Shown: positions 1 through 7,856, counted from the stretch's first letter. The stretch: 10,293 bases of DNA from an uncultured Chryseolinea sp. (GCA_946478915.1 CAMLER010000126.1:1-10293), one strand, 5' to 3'. The notes: generated from the sequence alone by a model not told the origin. A program made the numbers and translations.

Positions 1-318
1 AACGCAACTGGCTTCACACGGAGCCGGACAAATTCGTCCAGTAAATTCAGGGAAGTTATTGGTACTGCTCAGAATTCGAATTGCATCCTCCCATTTTTTC
101 TGGTAAACCGCATCGTTGAAATCCGGAATATTGTTGCCCAGCGGGCAACCGTTGTGGCAGAAGGGAACACCACAATCCATACAACGGGATGCCTGTTGTT
201 TTACTTTCTCCTTATCGAGCGGATTATAAACCTCCTTGTAGTCTTTCAATCTCTCTTTAGGATCGCGGGATTTTGGCATCTCCCGATCGAACTTCATAAA
301 TCCATCTATTTGTCCCAT
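1..318 (-). CDS. gltD: Glutamate synthase small (beta) subunit, N-terminal part, cut by window edge
   Basis: This is the NADPH-oxidising, electron-transfer subunit of bacterial glutamate synthase. It passes electrons from NADPH through FAD and iron-sulfur clusters to the GltB subunit, in the cytoplasm. Only the first 106 residues are present. They carry the family's N-terminal cysteine sets: Cys46, Cys49, Cys54 and Cys58 ([13 protein letters not shown]), then Cys97, Cys101 and Cys105 in [12 protein letters not shown]. These fit the [4Fe-4S]-binding region of GltD. The FAD and NADPH domains would lie beyond the left edge. The ATG at 316-318 gives the start [13 protein letters not shown], which matches my recollection of how this family begins. 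An in-frame Met at residue 8 is possible but less likely. The gene begins 39 bp after the gltB stop on the same strand, so the two are very probably one operon. No Shine-Dalgarno sequence is visible. Confidence 0.95.
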   Translation of the reverse strand, partial: MGQIDGFMKFDREMPKSRDPKERLKDYKEVYNPLDKEKVKQQASRCMDCGVPFCHNGCPLGNNIPDFNDAVYQKKWEDAIRILSSTNNFPEFTGRICPAPCEASCV

Positions 319-357
319 GCTATCAGTGAAGCGCTAATGTTATATTCTAATTTGTGA

Positions 358-3300
358 CTAAACTTTCATCTTGGTAGGTTCTGGAATACCGATCTCATCA
401 TTCACGGTAGATTGATGCCTGACCTTCTGTTTGGAGAGAACCTGTTTATAATCCTTAGGCATCACCTTTACGAATAATTCGGAAGCGACAACCCAATTTT
501 CAATAATCCATTCAGCCGGATCACTTCCGGTATAACTGAAGTGGCGTTCAATCATCGACTTGACCTCTGCTTTGTCATCGTCTTCGAGGGTTTCGAGCTC
601 CACCATGTCCTTATTGCAAAGCCTTTCCAGCGCATGCTCGGGATCAAACACATAAGCAATACCGCCGCTCATCCCTGCCGCGAAATTCCGACCCGTCTTT
701 CCCAGAATGACTACCCGGCCACCGGTCATGTACTCGCAAGCGTGGTCACCCACACCCTCAACTACCGCCGTTACACCGGAATTTCTGACGCAGAATCTTT
801 CGCCAGCCTGACCGCGGATATAGGCTTCACCCGATGTAGCCCCATAAAAGGCTACATTTCCAATAATAATATTGTCTTCAGGCTTAAAAGAAGATTGCTT
901 ATCCGGGTAAACAATCAATTTGCCGCCCGACAATCCCTTTCCAAAATAATCGTTCGCCTCGCCTTCAAGTTCAAACGTTACACCTCGTGCAACAAACGCA
1001 CCGAAGCTTTGTCCAGCAGACCCTTTGAACGTAAAGTGGATTGTATCCGCCGGGAGTCCTTGTCCTTTGTATTTTTTGGAAATCTCATTTGAAAGAAGAG
1101 CTCCCGTAGTCCTGTCGGTGTTTCTGATAATGAATTTTTCGCGAACCGGTTCGCCTTCGTCAAGCGACTGACGGGCGGCTTCTACCAGCTTCCAATCCAA
1201 AACTTTTTCCAATTCAAAATCCTGGTCGATCTGTTTGTACAGTCCGACATGCTCTCGCACTGGCTCGCGATGCAGTATCGACGAAAGATCCAGCTTCTTG
1301 ACTTTCCAATGATCTATATCCTGCCTTACGCGCAACATATCCGCGCGACCAACCATTTCATTTACGGTGCGAAAGCCCAACTCAGCCATTACTTCTCTGA
1401 GATCCTGAGCCAGGAATTTGAAAAAGTTGACAACATCGTCAGGGCTTCCAGTGAACAATTTTCGCAGATCCTCATCCTGTGTAGCGATACCTACGGGGCA
1501 GGTATTCAGGTGACACTTCCGCATCATAATACAACCCTCAACGACTAGCGCTGCCGTTGCAACACCCCATTCTTCTGCGCCCAACAAGGTTGCAATTGCA
1601 ATGTCGCGTCCTGTGCGGATTTGACCATCTGTCTGGAGCACCACCCGGCTCCTGAGATTATTCTTGACGAGGGTTTGATGCGCCTCGGCCAACCCAAGCT
1701 CCCATGGTAATCCCGCATGACGGACAGAACTAATAGGTGATGCGCCTGTTCCACCATCGCCTCCCGAAATCAGAATAGCATCAGCCTTTGCTTTCGCGAC
1801 ACCAGCCGCAACGGTACCTACACCCGCCTGAGAGACAAGTTTTACATTTATACGCGCACTGCGATTTGCATTCTTCAAGTCGTAAATGAGCTGCGCAAGA
1901 TCTTCAATCGAGTAAATGTCATGATGAGGTGGGGGAGAAATTAGGCCTACGCCAGGCGTTGAATGCCTGACACGTCCAATCCATTCGTCCACCTTGTGAC
2001 CCGGCAGCTGACCACCTTCACCGGGCTTTGCGCCCTGAGCCATTTTGATCTGAAGCTCGTCGGCGTTTGTCAGGTAATAGCTGGTAACACCAAATCGTCC
2101 CGATGCAACCTGCTTGATAGCTGAGCGTTCCCAATCGCCATTAGCTTTTTTCTCAAACCGTATCTCATCTTCCCCACCTTCTCCGCTATTGCTTTTCCCG
2201 CCAATCCGGTTCATCGCGATAGCAAGCGTGCTATGCGCTTCATGCGATATTGAACCAAATGACATCGCTCCGGTGGCAAAACGTTTATAAATTTCTTCGG
2301 CCGGCTCTACTTCACTGATTGGGATTGGATTCCTCTTCTTAAATTCAAATAACCCACGGAAGGTTAGCGTATCCTCTGCCTGATCGTTGATCTTCTGAGC
2401 ATACTTCTTATAGATTGAATAGTTGTTCGTCTTGGTAGAATGCTGAAGCCAGTGGATTACTTCGGGACTGAACAAGTGCTTTTCACCCCGACGTTTCCAT
2501 TGATAGACCCCGCCCACTTGCAGTTCTTTGCTTTCGAGTGCGAAAGCAAGATTATGACGTACCAATACTTCGCGTGCAAGATCATCAAAAGAAAGTCCTT
2601 CGATTCGACTAATTGTTCCTTTAAAGCACTTCTCGACAACATCGCATCCGAGACCCAACGCCTCGAATATCTGCGATGATTGATAGGACTGTAGTGTGCT
2701 GATACCCATTTTAGACATCACTTTCAACAGACCACTTCCAATTGCTTTTTGATAGTTTTCGTACGCTTCTTCGTCAGTCAATCGCTTAGAGAACAAATCA
2801 TGCTTATTCATGAAATGTATTGTCTCCAAAGCCATGTAGGGGTTTACTGCACTTGCCCCATAGCCAATGATCGTTGCGAAATGATGAACCTCCCAGGCAT
2901 CGCCAGCTTCGACAACAAGACCTGCCTCGGTTCTGATTCTTTTTCCCACGAGATATTGGTGAACAGCACCCACGGAAAGAAGAGAAGGTATCGGCGCAAA
3001 CTCATCGCTGATCTTGCGATCGGAAAGGATCAGTATTTTCTTCCCTGCCCGAACAGCCCTTTCTGCCTCAGCGCATATTCTGTCGAGACTTTCTTCCAGT
3101 CGTCCTGGCTTACCATCTGCCTTGAATACACATTGAAGGACCGCGCTCTCAAAACCCTGGTCCTGCAGGTGCTTGAATTTTTCAAGATCGCTGTTTAAAA
3201 GAACCGGTTGCGAGATATGTATCTGGCGCGTGTGTTCCGGAGTTTCGTCCAAAACGTTTAAGCTTGACCCAACGCGGGTAAACAACGACATGACCAGACG

Positions 3301-4911
3301 CTCGCGAATCGGGTCAATGGGCGGATTGCTTACCTGTGCAAAATGTTGTTTGAAGTAATTAGAAACGTGCCGGCTTTCCTTGGAAAGTACGGCTTGCGGC
3401 GTGTCGTCTCCCATGGAGCCTATGGCTTCATAGCCCTTTTCCGCCATTGGGAGTATCAGGGTTTTTACGTCTTCGCTGGTATAACCATAGGCGTTCTGAC
3501 GTTGAACCAATGTCTTTTCATCAAAAAAGGTTTCGATCCATTCTTGTTCGGGCTCGAGCCTTAGTTTTAAGCGGTTTTGAATGATCCAGTTGTAATATGC
3601 CTTGCCTTCGTAAACCGCGCGCTTCACCTTTTCATCATCGAGTACCTTGCCCAATTCAAGATCTACCATTAACATTTTTCCTGGCGTGATCCGCCCTTTT
3701 TCCAAAACGTCTTTTGGATCGATTTGCAAGGCTCCCGCCTCGGATGCAGCGATTACCCTGCCGGACCGCGTGACACAATATCGAAGTGGACGAAGACCGT
3801 TTCGGTCTAACGTTGCGCCTATACGCGAACCATCCGTAAACACAAGAGCGGCCGGACCATCCCAGGGCTCCATCATCGATGCATGATATTTATAAAAAGC
3901 CTTGCGATGAGGATCCATTAATTTGTTGTCCTGCCATGCTTCCGGAACAAGCATCATGAGGACGTGAGGCAACGAACGACCCGACAACACCAACATCTCA
4001 ACCAAAGCATCCAGGTTGGCTGAATCGGAGCCATCAGGACTGGTTATCGGAAGGAGCATCTTTAATTCTTCATCCGTAAAAAAGGTCGACTTGAAAAGCG
4101 CCTCTTTGGATTTCATCTTGTTAACATTACCGCGGATCGTGTTGATCTCCCCATTGTGGGCGATAAACCTGAAAGGCTGTGCCAGCTTCCAGTTTGGAAA
4201 TGTATTAGTGGAGAACCTGCTGTGCACCAATGCAAGTGCTGTCTTCAGTCTGGAATCCTGCAGATCGTAAAAATATTCGCGCAGCTGCTCGGTGCGTAAC
4301 TGACCTTTATAAACAATCGTCCTCGAAGAAAAACTTGTGATATAAAATTCATTGTTGCTTCCCTTCACGTCCCTGGAAATCACATGCGAAGTGTGGTTTC
4401 TCAATACAAAAAGTTTGCGTTCGAGAGCCGTACCGACGATCGATTCGTCCTTCGCCTTGACAAAAACCTGCTCAATTACTGGCTCTACTTCCACCGCACC
4501 GGGTCCGGGAACGCTGTGATCGACCGGAACAACCCGGTAACCAATCAGCTCAAGACCCAATTCCTTTATATTTTTCCGAAGTACCTCACGGCAAGAATTC
4601 AACACTTTCTTGTCGCGGGGGAAAAATACCATTCCTACCCCATAGCTTCCGGCCGCCGGTAATCTGAACCCGAGCCTGCCACATTCCTCTTCAAAAAAAT
4701 CGTGTGGTAATTGAATTAAAATTCCTGCTCCATCACCCGTCTTCGGACTGCTGCCTTTTCCGCCCCGATGCTCCATATTTTCCAACATAGAGAGCGCATC
4801 GCGAACGTTTTGGTTCGTTTTTGATCCATTGATATTGGCAACAAAACCAATACCGCAAGCGTCATGTTCCAGTTCAGGGGTGTACAAACCATGGCTGGTT
4901 TTTTCTTTCAT
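358..4911 (-). CDS. gltB: Glutamate synthase (NADPH-type) large (alpha) subunit
   Basis: The product converts L-glutamine plus 2-oxoglutarate to two L-glutamate using electrons from GltD, and with glutamine synthetase forms the GS-GOGAT route of ammonium assimilation. The 1517 residues match the usual length of about 1500. After an 18-residue propeptide, Cys19 (HDACGIGF) is the expected class II glutamine amidotransferase nucleophile exposed by cleavage. The amidotransferase domain runs to about residue 430, followed by a central domain. The FMN/2-oxoglutarate synthase domain covers roughly 800-1180 and includes KPGEGGQLPGHK from residue 962. The [3Fe-4S] ligands are Cys1127, Cys1133 and Cys1138 (C-x5-C-x4-C). 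A C-terminal GXGXG beta-helix region includes GGRVVILGKTGRNFAAGMSG near 1410. No frameshift or missing key residue is seen. It is the first gene of gltB-gltD, and the leader upstream carries a terminator-like hairpin that may control expression. The stop is TAG. Confidence 0.98.
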   Translation of the reverse strand: MKEKTSHGLYTPELEHDACGIGFVANINGSKTNQNVRDALSMLENMEHRGGKGSSPKTGDGAGILIQLPHDFFEEECGRLGFRLPAAGSYGVGMVFFPRDKKVLNSCREVLRKNIKELGLELIGYRVVPVDHSVPGPGAVEVEPVIEQVFVKAKDESIVGTALERKLFVLRNHTSHVISRDVKGSNNEFYITSFSSRTIVYKGQLRTEQLREYFYDLQDSRLKTALALVHSRFSTNTFPNWKLAQPFRFIAHNGEINTIRGNVNKMKSKEALFKSTFFTDEELKMLLPITSPDGSDSANLDALVEMLVLSGRSLPHVLMMLVPEAWQDNKLMDPHRKAFYKYHASMMEPWDGPAALVFTDGSRIGATLDRNGLRPLRYCVTRSGRVIAASEAGALQIDPKDVLEKGRITPGKMLMVDLELGKVLDDEKVKRAVYEGKAYYNWIIQNRLKLRLEPEQEWIETFFDEKTLVQRQNAYGYTSEDVKTLILPMAEKGYEAIGSMGDDTPQAVLSKESRHVSNYFKQHFAQVSNPPIDPIRERLVMSLFTRVGSSLNVLDETPEHTRQIHISQPVLLNSDLEKFKHLQDQGFESAVLQCVFKADGKPGRLEESLDRICAEAERAVRAGKKILILSDRKISDEFAPIPSLLSVGAVHQYLVGKRIRTEAGLVVEAGDAWEVHHFATIIGYGASAVNPYMALETIHFMNKHDLFSKRLTDEEAYENYQKAIGSGLLKVMSKMGISTLQSYQSSQIFEALGLGCDVVEKCFKGTISRIEGLSFDDLAREVLVRHNLAFALESKELQVGGVYQWKRRGEKHLFSPEVIHWLQHSTKTNNYSIYKKYAQKINDQAEDTLTFRGLFEFKKRNPIPISEVEPAEEIYKRFATGAMSFGSISHEAHSTLAIAMNRIGGKSNSGEGGEDEIRFEKKANGDWERSAIKQVASGRFGVTSYYLTNADELQIKMAQGAKPGEGGQLPGHKVDEWIGRVRHSTPGVGLISPPPHHDIYSIEDLAQLIYDLKNANRSARINVKLVSQAGVGTVAAGVAKAKADAILISGGDGGTGASPISSVRHAGLPWELGLAEAHQTLVKNNLRSRVVLQTDGQIRTGRDIAIATLLGAEEWGVATAALVVEGCIMMRKCHLNTCPVGIATQDEDLRKLFTGSPDDVVNFFKFLAQDLREVMAELGFRTVNEMVGRADMLRVRQDIDHWKVKKLDLSSILHREPVREHVGLYKQIDQDFELEKVLDWKLVEAARQSLDEGEPVREKFIIRNTDRTTGALLSNEISKKYKGQGLPADTIHFTFKGSAGQSFGAFVARGVTFELEGEANDYFGKGLSGGKLIVYPDKQSSFKPEDNIIIGNVAFYGATSGEAYIRGQAGERFCVRNSGVTAVVEGVGDHACEYMTGGRVVILGKTGRNFAAGMSGGIAYVFDPEHALERLCNKDMVELETLEDDDKAEVKSMIERHFSYTGSDPAEWIIENWVVASELFVKVMPKDYKQVLSKQKVRHQSTVNDEIGIPEPTKMKV

Positions 4912-4932
4912 CGTCTGGTCGTTTAAATAATT

Positions 4933-4966
4933 AAAAAAAGCTCCATTCAGGGCAAAATGGAGTTTT
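4933..4966 (-). terminator. Terminator-like hairpin with T-tract in the gltB leader
   Basis: On the minus strand the arms CTCCATT (4962-4956) and AATGGAG (4947-4941) pair perfectly over 7 bp around an 8-nt loop. AAAA before the left arm can extend the stem against TTTT on the right, past one bulged C at 4940. A run of seven T follows at 4939-4933. This is the standard form of an intrinsic terminator, and it ends 21 nt before the gltB ATG. It either ends transcription of the upstream M16-ispF-mnmD block or acts as an attenuator for gltBD. The space left before gltB is too short for an ordinary promoter. The fold is clear from the sequence; the function is inferred. Confidence 0.6.
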
Positions 4967-4970
4967 GAAT

Positions 4971-5000
4971 TTACGTAACAAACAGAAGGAAATTCTGCAT
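4971..5000 (-). promoter_or_regulatory. Possible 9-codon leader reading frame upstream of the gltB hairpin
   Basis: On the minus strand an ATG at 5000-4998 opens a nine-codon frame, MQNFLLFVT, closed by TAA at 4973-4971. The stop lies 8 nt before the left arm of the terminator-like hairpin, as in leader-peptide attenuators. The frame contains a small inverted repeat, CAGAA-TTTCC-TTCTG (4997-4983). Its start region GAATGCAG (5002-4995) differs by one base from the terminator right arm GAATGGAG, so it could weakly compete for the left arm. No ribosome-binding signal is visible, and frames this short arise often by chance. The peptide is not rich in Glu or Gln. Confidence 0.15.
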
Positions 5001-5082
5001 TCGTTCAGTTTTGTCCCGTTTTTTTGAATCTTTTCACAAATAAATCCAACGTGTTTAAATATTATAAAGTGGTAACGATTGC

Positions 5083-5097
5083 AAAATGGCCAATTTT
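5083..5097. promoter_or_regulatory. Near-palindrome, candidate operator upstream of gltB
   Basis: The sequence reads AAAATGGCCAATTTT, symmetric about GGCC except for one extra A in the right half. It lies about 170 bp upstream of the gltB start and about 20 bp upstream (in the gltB direction) of a TATAAT-like sequence. The octamer CAAAATGG inside it recurs at 4953-4960. A dimeric regulator could bind here, but symmetric AT-rich words are common in such regions and I cannot link this to a known binding site. Confidence 0.15.
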
Positions 5098-5201
5098 AAA
5101 TATTTGCAAAATCAACGAAAACGATTGAGATATTTACAAATTCAATCTCACTTCATTATCGTATCGTTATTTCAACATCATTTTTTTAAAAAGGTAAAAA
5201 A

Positions 5202-5867
5202 CTACGCCTTTCTCGCCCGGATCATCTCCTTTTTCCCCGGAGGTCCTTGCAGTGTCTCTACCTGCAACGATAGCATCCTCAAGTTTCTCTTCAGTTGACC
5301 CTGAGCGCAATAAGTTACAAGAACACCGTCAGGTCTCAGGGCTGCTACTACTTTTTCCAGCAGGGGTAATTGCCATAGTTCGGGCTGTTTTGAAGGCGCA
5401 AAAGCGTCATAATAGATTAAATCGAATGATTGCCCGTCGGGCCGGTAGTCCTGAAGTGTTGTTCGGACCTTCAACAGTTCAAAGTAGGGACCCAACGCAG
5501 TGCCTATTTGCCAGGGAGACTGGTGAAGAATATCGTATTCTTCCCTGGTGCTCACGACCTCCGCATAATTCAAAGCAGACCAGATGCGCTCGGGCAGCGG
5601 ATCCGGTTCAATAGTGGTGTACAGCACCTTCTGCTTGTAACTCCGTGCGCGCTGCAATGTCAGCAAGGCGTTCAGTCCTGTACCGAAGCCAACTTCAAAT
5701 ATTGAAATCTCTGGTTTGTCTTTTCCAATAAAAGACATAAATCCATTTTCGATAAATATGTGCACGGACTCCTGGATTGCTCCATGCACGGAATGGTACG
5801 TTTCGCCCAATGCCTGATTTCGGAGCGTATGCGATCCATCCCCTGTGGTGATGATCTCAATGCTCAC
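5202..5867 (-). CDS. mnmD: tRNA 5-methylaminomethyl-2-thiouridine methyltransferase, stand-alone MnmD type
   Basis: This SAM-dependent methyltransferase is inferred to catalyse the last step of mnm5(s2)U formation at wobble position 34, methylating the aminomethyl group, as the N-terminal half of E. coli MnmC does. The 221 residues hold an N-terminal GDGSHTL...YHSVHGAIQES segment, the SAM-binding loop EVGFGTGLN at 58-66, and the family signature DAFAPSKQPELW at 154-165. TYCAQGQLKRNLR and GPPGKKEMIRA follow near the C-terminus. No FAD-dependent oxidoreductase (MnmC2) half is fused. The start is GTG at 5867-5865. The in-frame triplets just upstream are TGA TAC, so no longer start exists, and the reading from GTG preserves the conserved N-terminus. 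The GTG overlaps the ispF stop as GTGA, implying translational coupling. The stop is TAG. Confidence 0.9.
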   Translation of the reverse strand: MSIEIITTGDGSHTLRNQALGETYHSVHGAIQESVHIFIENGFMSFIGKDKPEISIFEVGFGTGLNALLTLQRARSYKQKVLYTTIEPDPLPERIWSALNYAEVVSTREEYDILHQSPWQIGTALGPYFELLKVRTTLQDYRPDGQSFDLIYYDAFAPSKQPELWQLPLLEKVVAALRPDGVLVTYCAQGQLKRNLRMLSLQVETLQGPPGKKEMIRARKA

Positions 5868-6349
5868 GTATCATGCTGGATTAAAGCAACCGCATAAGCA
5901 AAGACACCTTCTTCGCGCCCCACGTAACCTAATTTTTCGTTGGTAGTCGCTTTGATCGAAATATCATCCTCCAGGATACTCATTAGGGGAGCAAGCACTT
6001 TTTTCATAGCATCGATGTGAGGATTTATCTTAGGTTTTTCAAGACACACAGTACAATCAACATTACCTATTTTCCATCCTTTCCCCGCTAACAGACGGGT
6101 AACTTCCTTCAGAAAAAATTTGCTATCCATACCTTTCCATCTTTCATCGGTATTGGAAAAGTGGAAACCAATATCCCGCAGGTTAGCAGCACCGAGCAAA
6201 GCATCACATATCGCATGTATCAGCACGTCGGCGTCCGAGTGCCCCACAGCACCTTTGGTTGCGCCGGGGAGCGCTATTCCTCCCAAATGGAAATCTTTCC
6301 CTTCAGTCAATTGATGAACATCGAACCCCATGCCTACACGCACTTTCAT
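5864..6349 (-). CDS. ispF: 2-C-methyl-D-erythritol 2,4-cyclodiphosphate synthase
   Basis: This is the cytoplasmic homotrimeric enzyme of the MEP (non-mevalonate) isoprenoid pathway. It cyclises CDP-methylerythritol 2-phosphate to methylerythritol 2,4-cyclodiphosphate with release of CMP. The 161 residues fit the family's usual length of about 160. The metal ligands correspond to Asp10 and His12 (GFDVH) and His45 (GHSDADVLIHAICDALLG). The C-terminal KATTNEKLGYVGREEG at about 133-148 is the conserved cytidine and substrate-binding segment. The ATG at 6349 lies 7 bp after the stop of the M16 peptidase gene, and the end overlaps mnmD by 4 bp, so it sits in the middle of a three-gene operon. All expected catalytic residues are present. 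Confidence 0.97.
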   Translation of the reverse strand: MKVRVGMGFDVHQLTEGKDFHLGGIALPGATKGAVGHSDADVLIHAICDALLGAANLRDIGFHFSNTDERWKGMDSKFFLKEVTRLLAGKGWKIGNVDCTVCLEKPKINPHIDAMKKVLAPLMSILEDDISIKATTNEKLGYVGREEGVFAYAVALIQHDT

Positions 6350-6356
6350 GCTTGCA

Positions 6357-7595
6357 TTATTTTTTTATGGAATGATAATAAAGCGCATTTGCATTCGATT
6401 CGACCAACACCTCATTCGATACCCTTTTAATATCGTCGGAAGTTACCTGCTCGATACTACGCGCTTCCGTATTTACAAGGTTTGCGTCTCCCGACAATTT
6501 TGCAAAAGCAAGGTTCATTGCCCGATTTATTACTTCAACCTCACCAAACTCGAGAATCGATTCTGCCTGGTTCTTAACTTTATTAAGTTCTTCATCTCTG
6601 AGATGATTCTCTCGTAGTTCGCTGATCACACTGTCAACCTCCTGCTCGGCGTCTTTCAGTTCAATCCCGTTATTTACTCGTCCGCTGACAACAATAAGAC
6701 CCGGGTCAATTGTGCCCATGAGAAAGGATGATATTGATGTGAATATCTCTTTCTCCTTCACAAGCTTTTGATAAAGTCTGCTCGATTGCCCTCTTCCCAA
6801 AACATCGCTAAGAAGATCAAAGGCATGATAGTCTTTGTGAAAACGACCGGGCATATGCCAGGCTTTGTAAAAAGCGTTGGCTGGTACATTCGCCTGAACA
6901 TCCATAATTCGTTTGCCTTGCTGCCTGGGCTCCACTGGTAGTGCTCGCTTCGGTTTGGCCGGTGATATCGGACCAAACCATTTTTCTGAAAGTCTTTTAA
7001 CCTGATCCAGCGTGACATTTCCAGCTACCACCAAAATTGCATTATCAGGCACATAATATTTAAAAAAGAACTCCTTCACATCGTCCATTGTTGCCTGTTC
7101 AATATCACTGATGTCTTTTCCTATTGTGGCCCACTGATAAGGGTGAACTTTGTAGGCTAGCGGGCGAAGTTTCAACCAAACATCACCATAGGGCTGGTTG
7201 AGATACCTTTGTTTGAATTCTTCAATGACTACTTTGCGCTGTACCTCCAACACTTTTGGATCGAATGATAAGCTCATCATGCGATCGCTTTCAAGCCAAA
7301 AAGCAGTCTCTATGTTCGAAGCCGGTACAGTGAGATAGTAATTTGTAATGTCGGTATTGGTAAAGGCATTATTTTCCCCGCCAACACGCTGAAGCGGTTC
7401 GTCGTAATTTGGAATATTTTTAGAACCTCCAAACATCAAGTGCTCAAACAAATGTGCGAAGCCAGTTTTGTCAGGACGCTCATCGCGTGAGCCAACATCA
7501 TACAAAATGTTCATTACAGCGATCTGCACTGTAGGGTCCTCATGAACAATTACCCTCAATCCATTATCAAGTTCGAATTCCTTAAATAAAATCAT
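6357..7595 (-). CDS. M16 family zinc metallopeptidase (insulinase/processing-peptidase type)
   Basis: This is a 412-residue peptidase of the M16 (pitrilysin/processing peptidase) family. From the chosen start the inverted zinc motif HLFEH falls at His48, Glu51 and His52, with the downstream ligand Glu in VVIEEFKQR at about 125-126. The N-terminal LDNGLRVIVHE, GGENNAFTNTDITNYY and the C-terminal half are typical of the family. No signal peptide or lipobox is visible, so a cytoplasmic location is inferred. Substrates are unknown. The frame could extend 16 residues further to an ATG at 7643, but I chose the ATG at 7595. Relatives as I recall them begin MI.F..F.LDNGL, and the extra codons overlap a promoter-like TATTTTTG. 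Related peptidases often sit beside an inactive M16 partner; none is in this window. It heads the operon with ispF and mnmD. Confidence 0.93.
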   Translation of the reverse strand: MILFKEFELDNGLRVIVHEDPTVQIAVMNILYDVGSRDERPDKTGFAHLFEHLMFGGSKNIPNYDEPLQRVGGENNAFTNTDITNYYLTVPASNIETAFWLESDRMMSLSFDPKVLEVQRKVVIEEFKQRYLNQPYGDVWLKLRPLAYKVHPYQWATIGKDISDIEQATMDDVKEFFFKYYVPDNAILVVAGNVTLDQVKRLSEKWFGPISPAKPKRALPVEPRQQGKRIMDVQANVPANAFYKAWHMPGRFHKDYHAFDLLSDVLGRGQSSRLYQKLVKEKEIFTSISSFLMGTIDPGLIVVSGRVNNGIELKDAEQEVDSVISELRENHLRDEELNKVKNQAESILEFGEVEVINRAMNLAFAKLSGDANLVNTEARSIEQVTSDDIKRVSNEVLVESNANALYYHSIKK

Positions 7596-7601
7596 AAGGG
7601 G

Positions 7602-7609
7602 CAAAAATA
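7602..7609 (-). promoter_or_regulatory. Candidate Bacteroidota -7 box for the M16-ispF-mnmD operon
   Basis: On the minus strand TATTTTTG matches the Bacteroidota -7 consensus TAnnTTTG exactly and is followed by C, as is common. No clear TTG or TTTG element lies at the expected upstream distance. The box ends only 6 nt before the chosen ATG at 7595, so transcription would begin almost at the start codon. Matches of this length also occur by chance in AT-rich DNA. Confidence 0.35.
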
Positions 7610-7848
7610 GTATACTTTCCGATGCTTTCCCTTGCGGAGGCACACTTTGAAAGAGTTTTAACAGGTGCCTTCCACAAATTGTAAAAAAATTAGGGCCGGA
7701 CTATTAAGGTGCCAAACGGCTTTGAAAGGAGAATCTAGATCCTGACAAAGGGAGACCTTATCTTGTCGAGGTGTCGTGTTTTTCGAGTCCTCTTAACTTA
7801 ATCAGATGAAATCCAAAAATCGTGATAAAGTTGGATTGAAAACTACCT

Positions 7849-7856
7849 TAACTTTG
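7849..7856 (+). promoter_or_regulatory. Candidate Bacteroidota -7 box for the E1 dehydrogenase gene
   Basis: TAACTTTG is an exact match to TAnnTTTG, followed by C, and ends 16 nt before the ATG at 7873. This predicts a short leader of about 10 nt. A TTG at 7831-7833 lies 15 nt upstream, slightly closer than the 17-23 nt usually described for the -33 element. Position and orientation make it a reasonable promoter. Confidence 0.45.

Larger units (their letters stand above)
4912..5201. other. Intergenic region between mnmD and gltB (gltB leader)
   Basis: This AT-rich 290-bp stretch holds no convincing gene. Read on the minus strand towards gltB, it contains in order a near-palindrome (5083-5097), a TATAAT-like sequence (5061-5066), a possible 9-codon reading frame (4971-5000), and a terminator-like hairpin with a T-tract (4933-4966). 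No exact TAnnTTTG box is present. The closest -7 matches have one mismatch, for example TGATTTTG about 22 nt after a TTG, near 5110. The gltB promoter is therefore probably here but I cannot place it. Just after the mnmD stop there is only an AT-only T-run and A-run, not a good terminator. Confidence 0.6.

Noticed and set aside
154..357. A 67-codon plus-strand frame opposite the gltD start
   Set aside because: It is antisense to the cysteine-cluster region of gltD and the gltB-gltD gap, and its hydrophobic appearance is explained by the complementary strand.
541..1092. A 183-codon plus-strand open frame opposite gltB
   Set aside because: It lies wholly antisense to well-conserved gltB coding sequence and shows no recognisable domain or regulatory signals; it is a shadow frame.
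5180..5201. T-run and A-run just after the mnmD stop as a terminator
   Set aside because: Any hairpin would be almost pure A-T with no stable stem; it does not meet the usual form of an intrinsic terminator.
5086..5298. A 70-codon plus-strand frame in the gltB-mnmD intergenic region
   Set aside because: It runs from AT-rich intergenic sequence into the antisense of mnmD and has no domain. The Lys and Phe-rich composition reflects base composition.
7596..7643. A 16-residue N-terminal extension of the M16 peptidase
   Set aside because: The extension is not typical of the family as recalled, is not a convincing signal peptide, and overlaps a promoter-like box; the ATG at 7595 is preferred.
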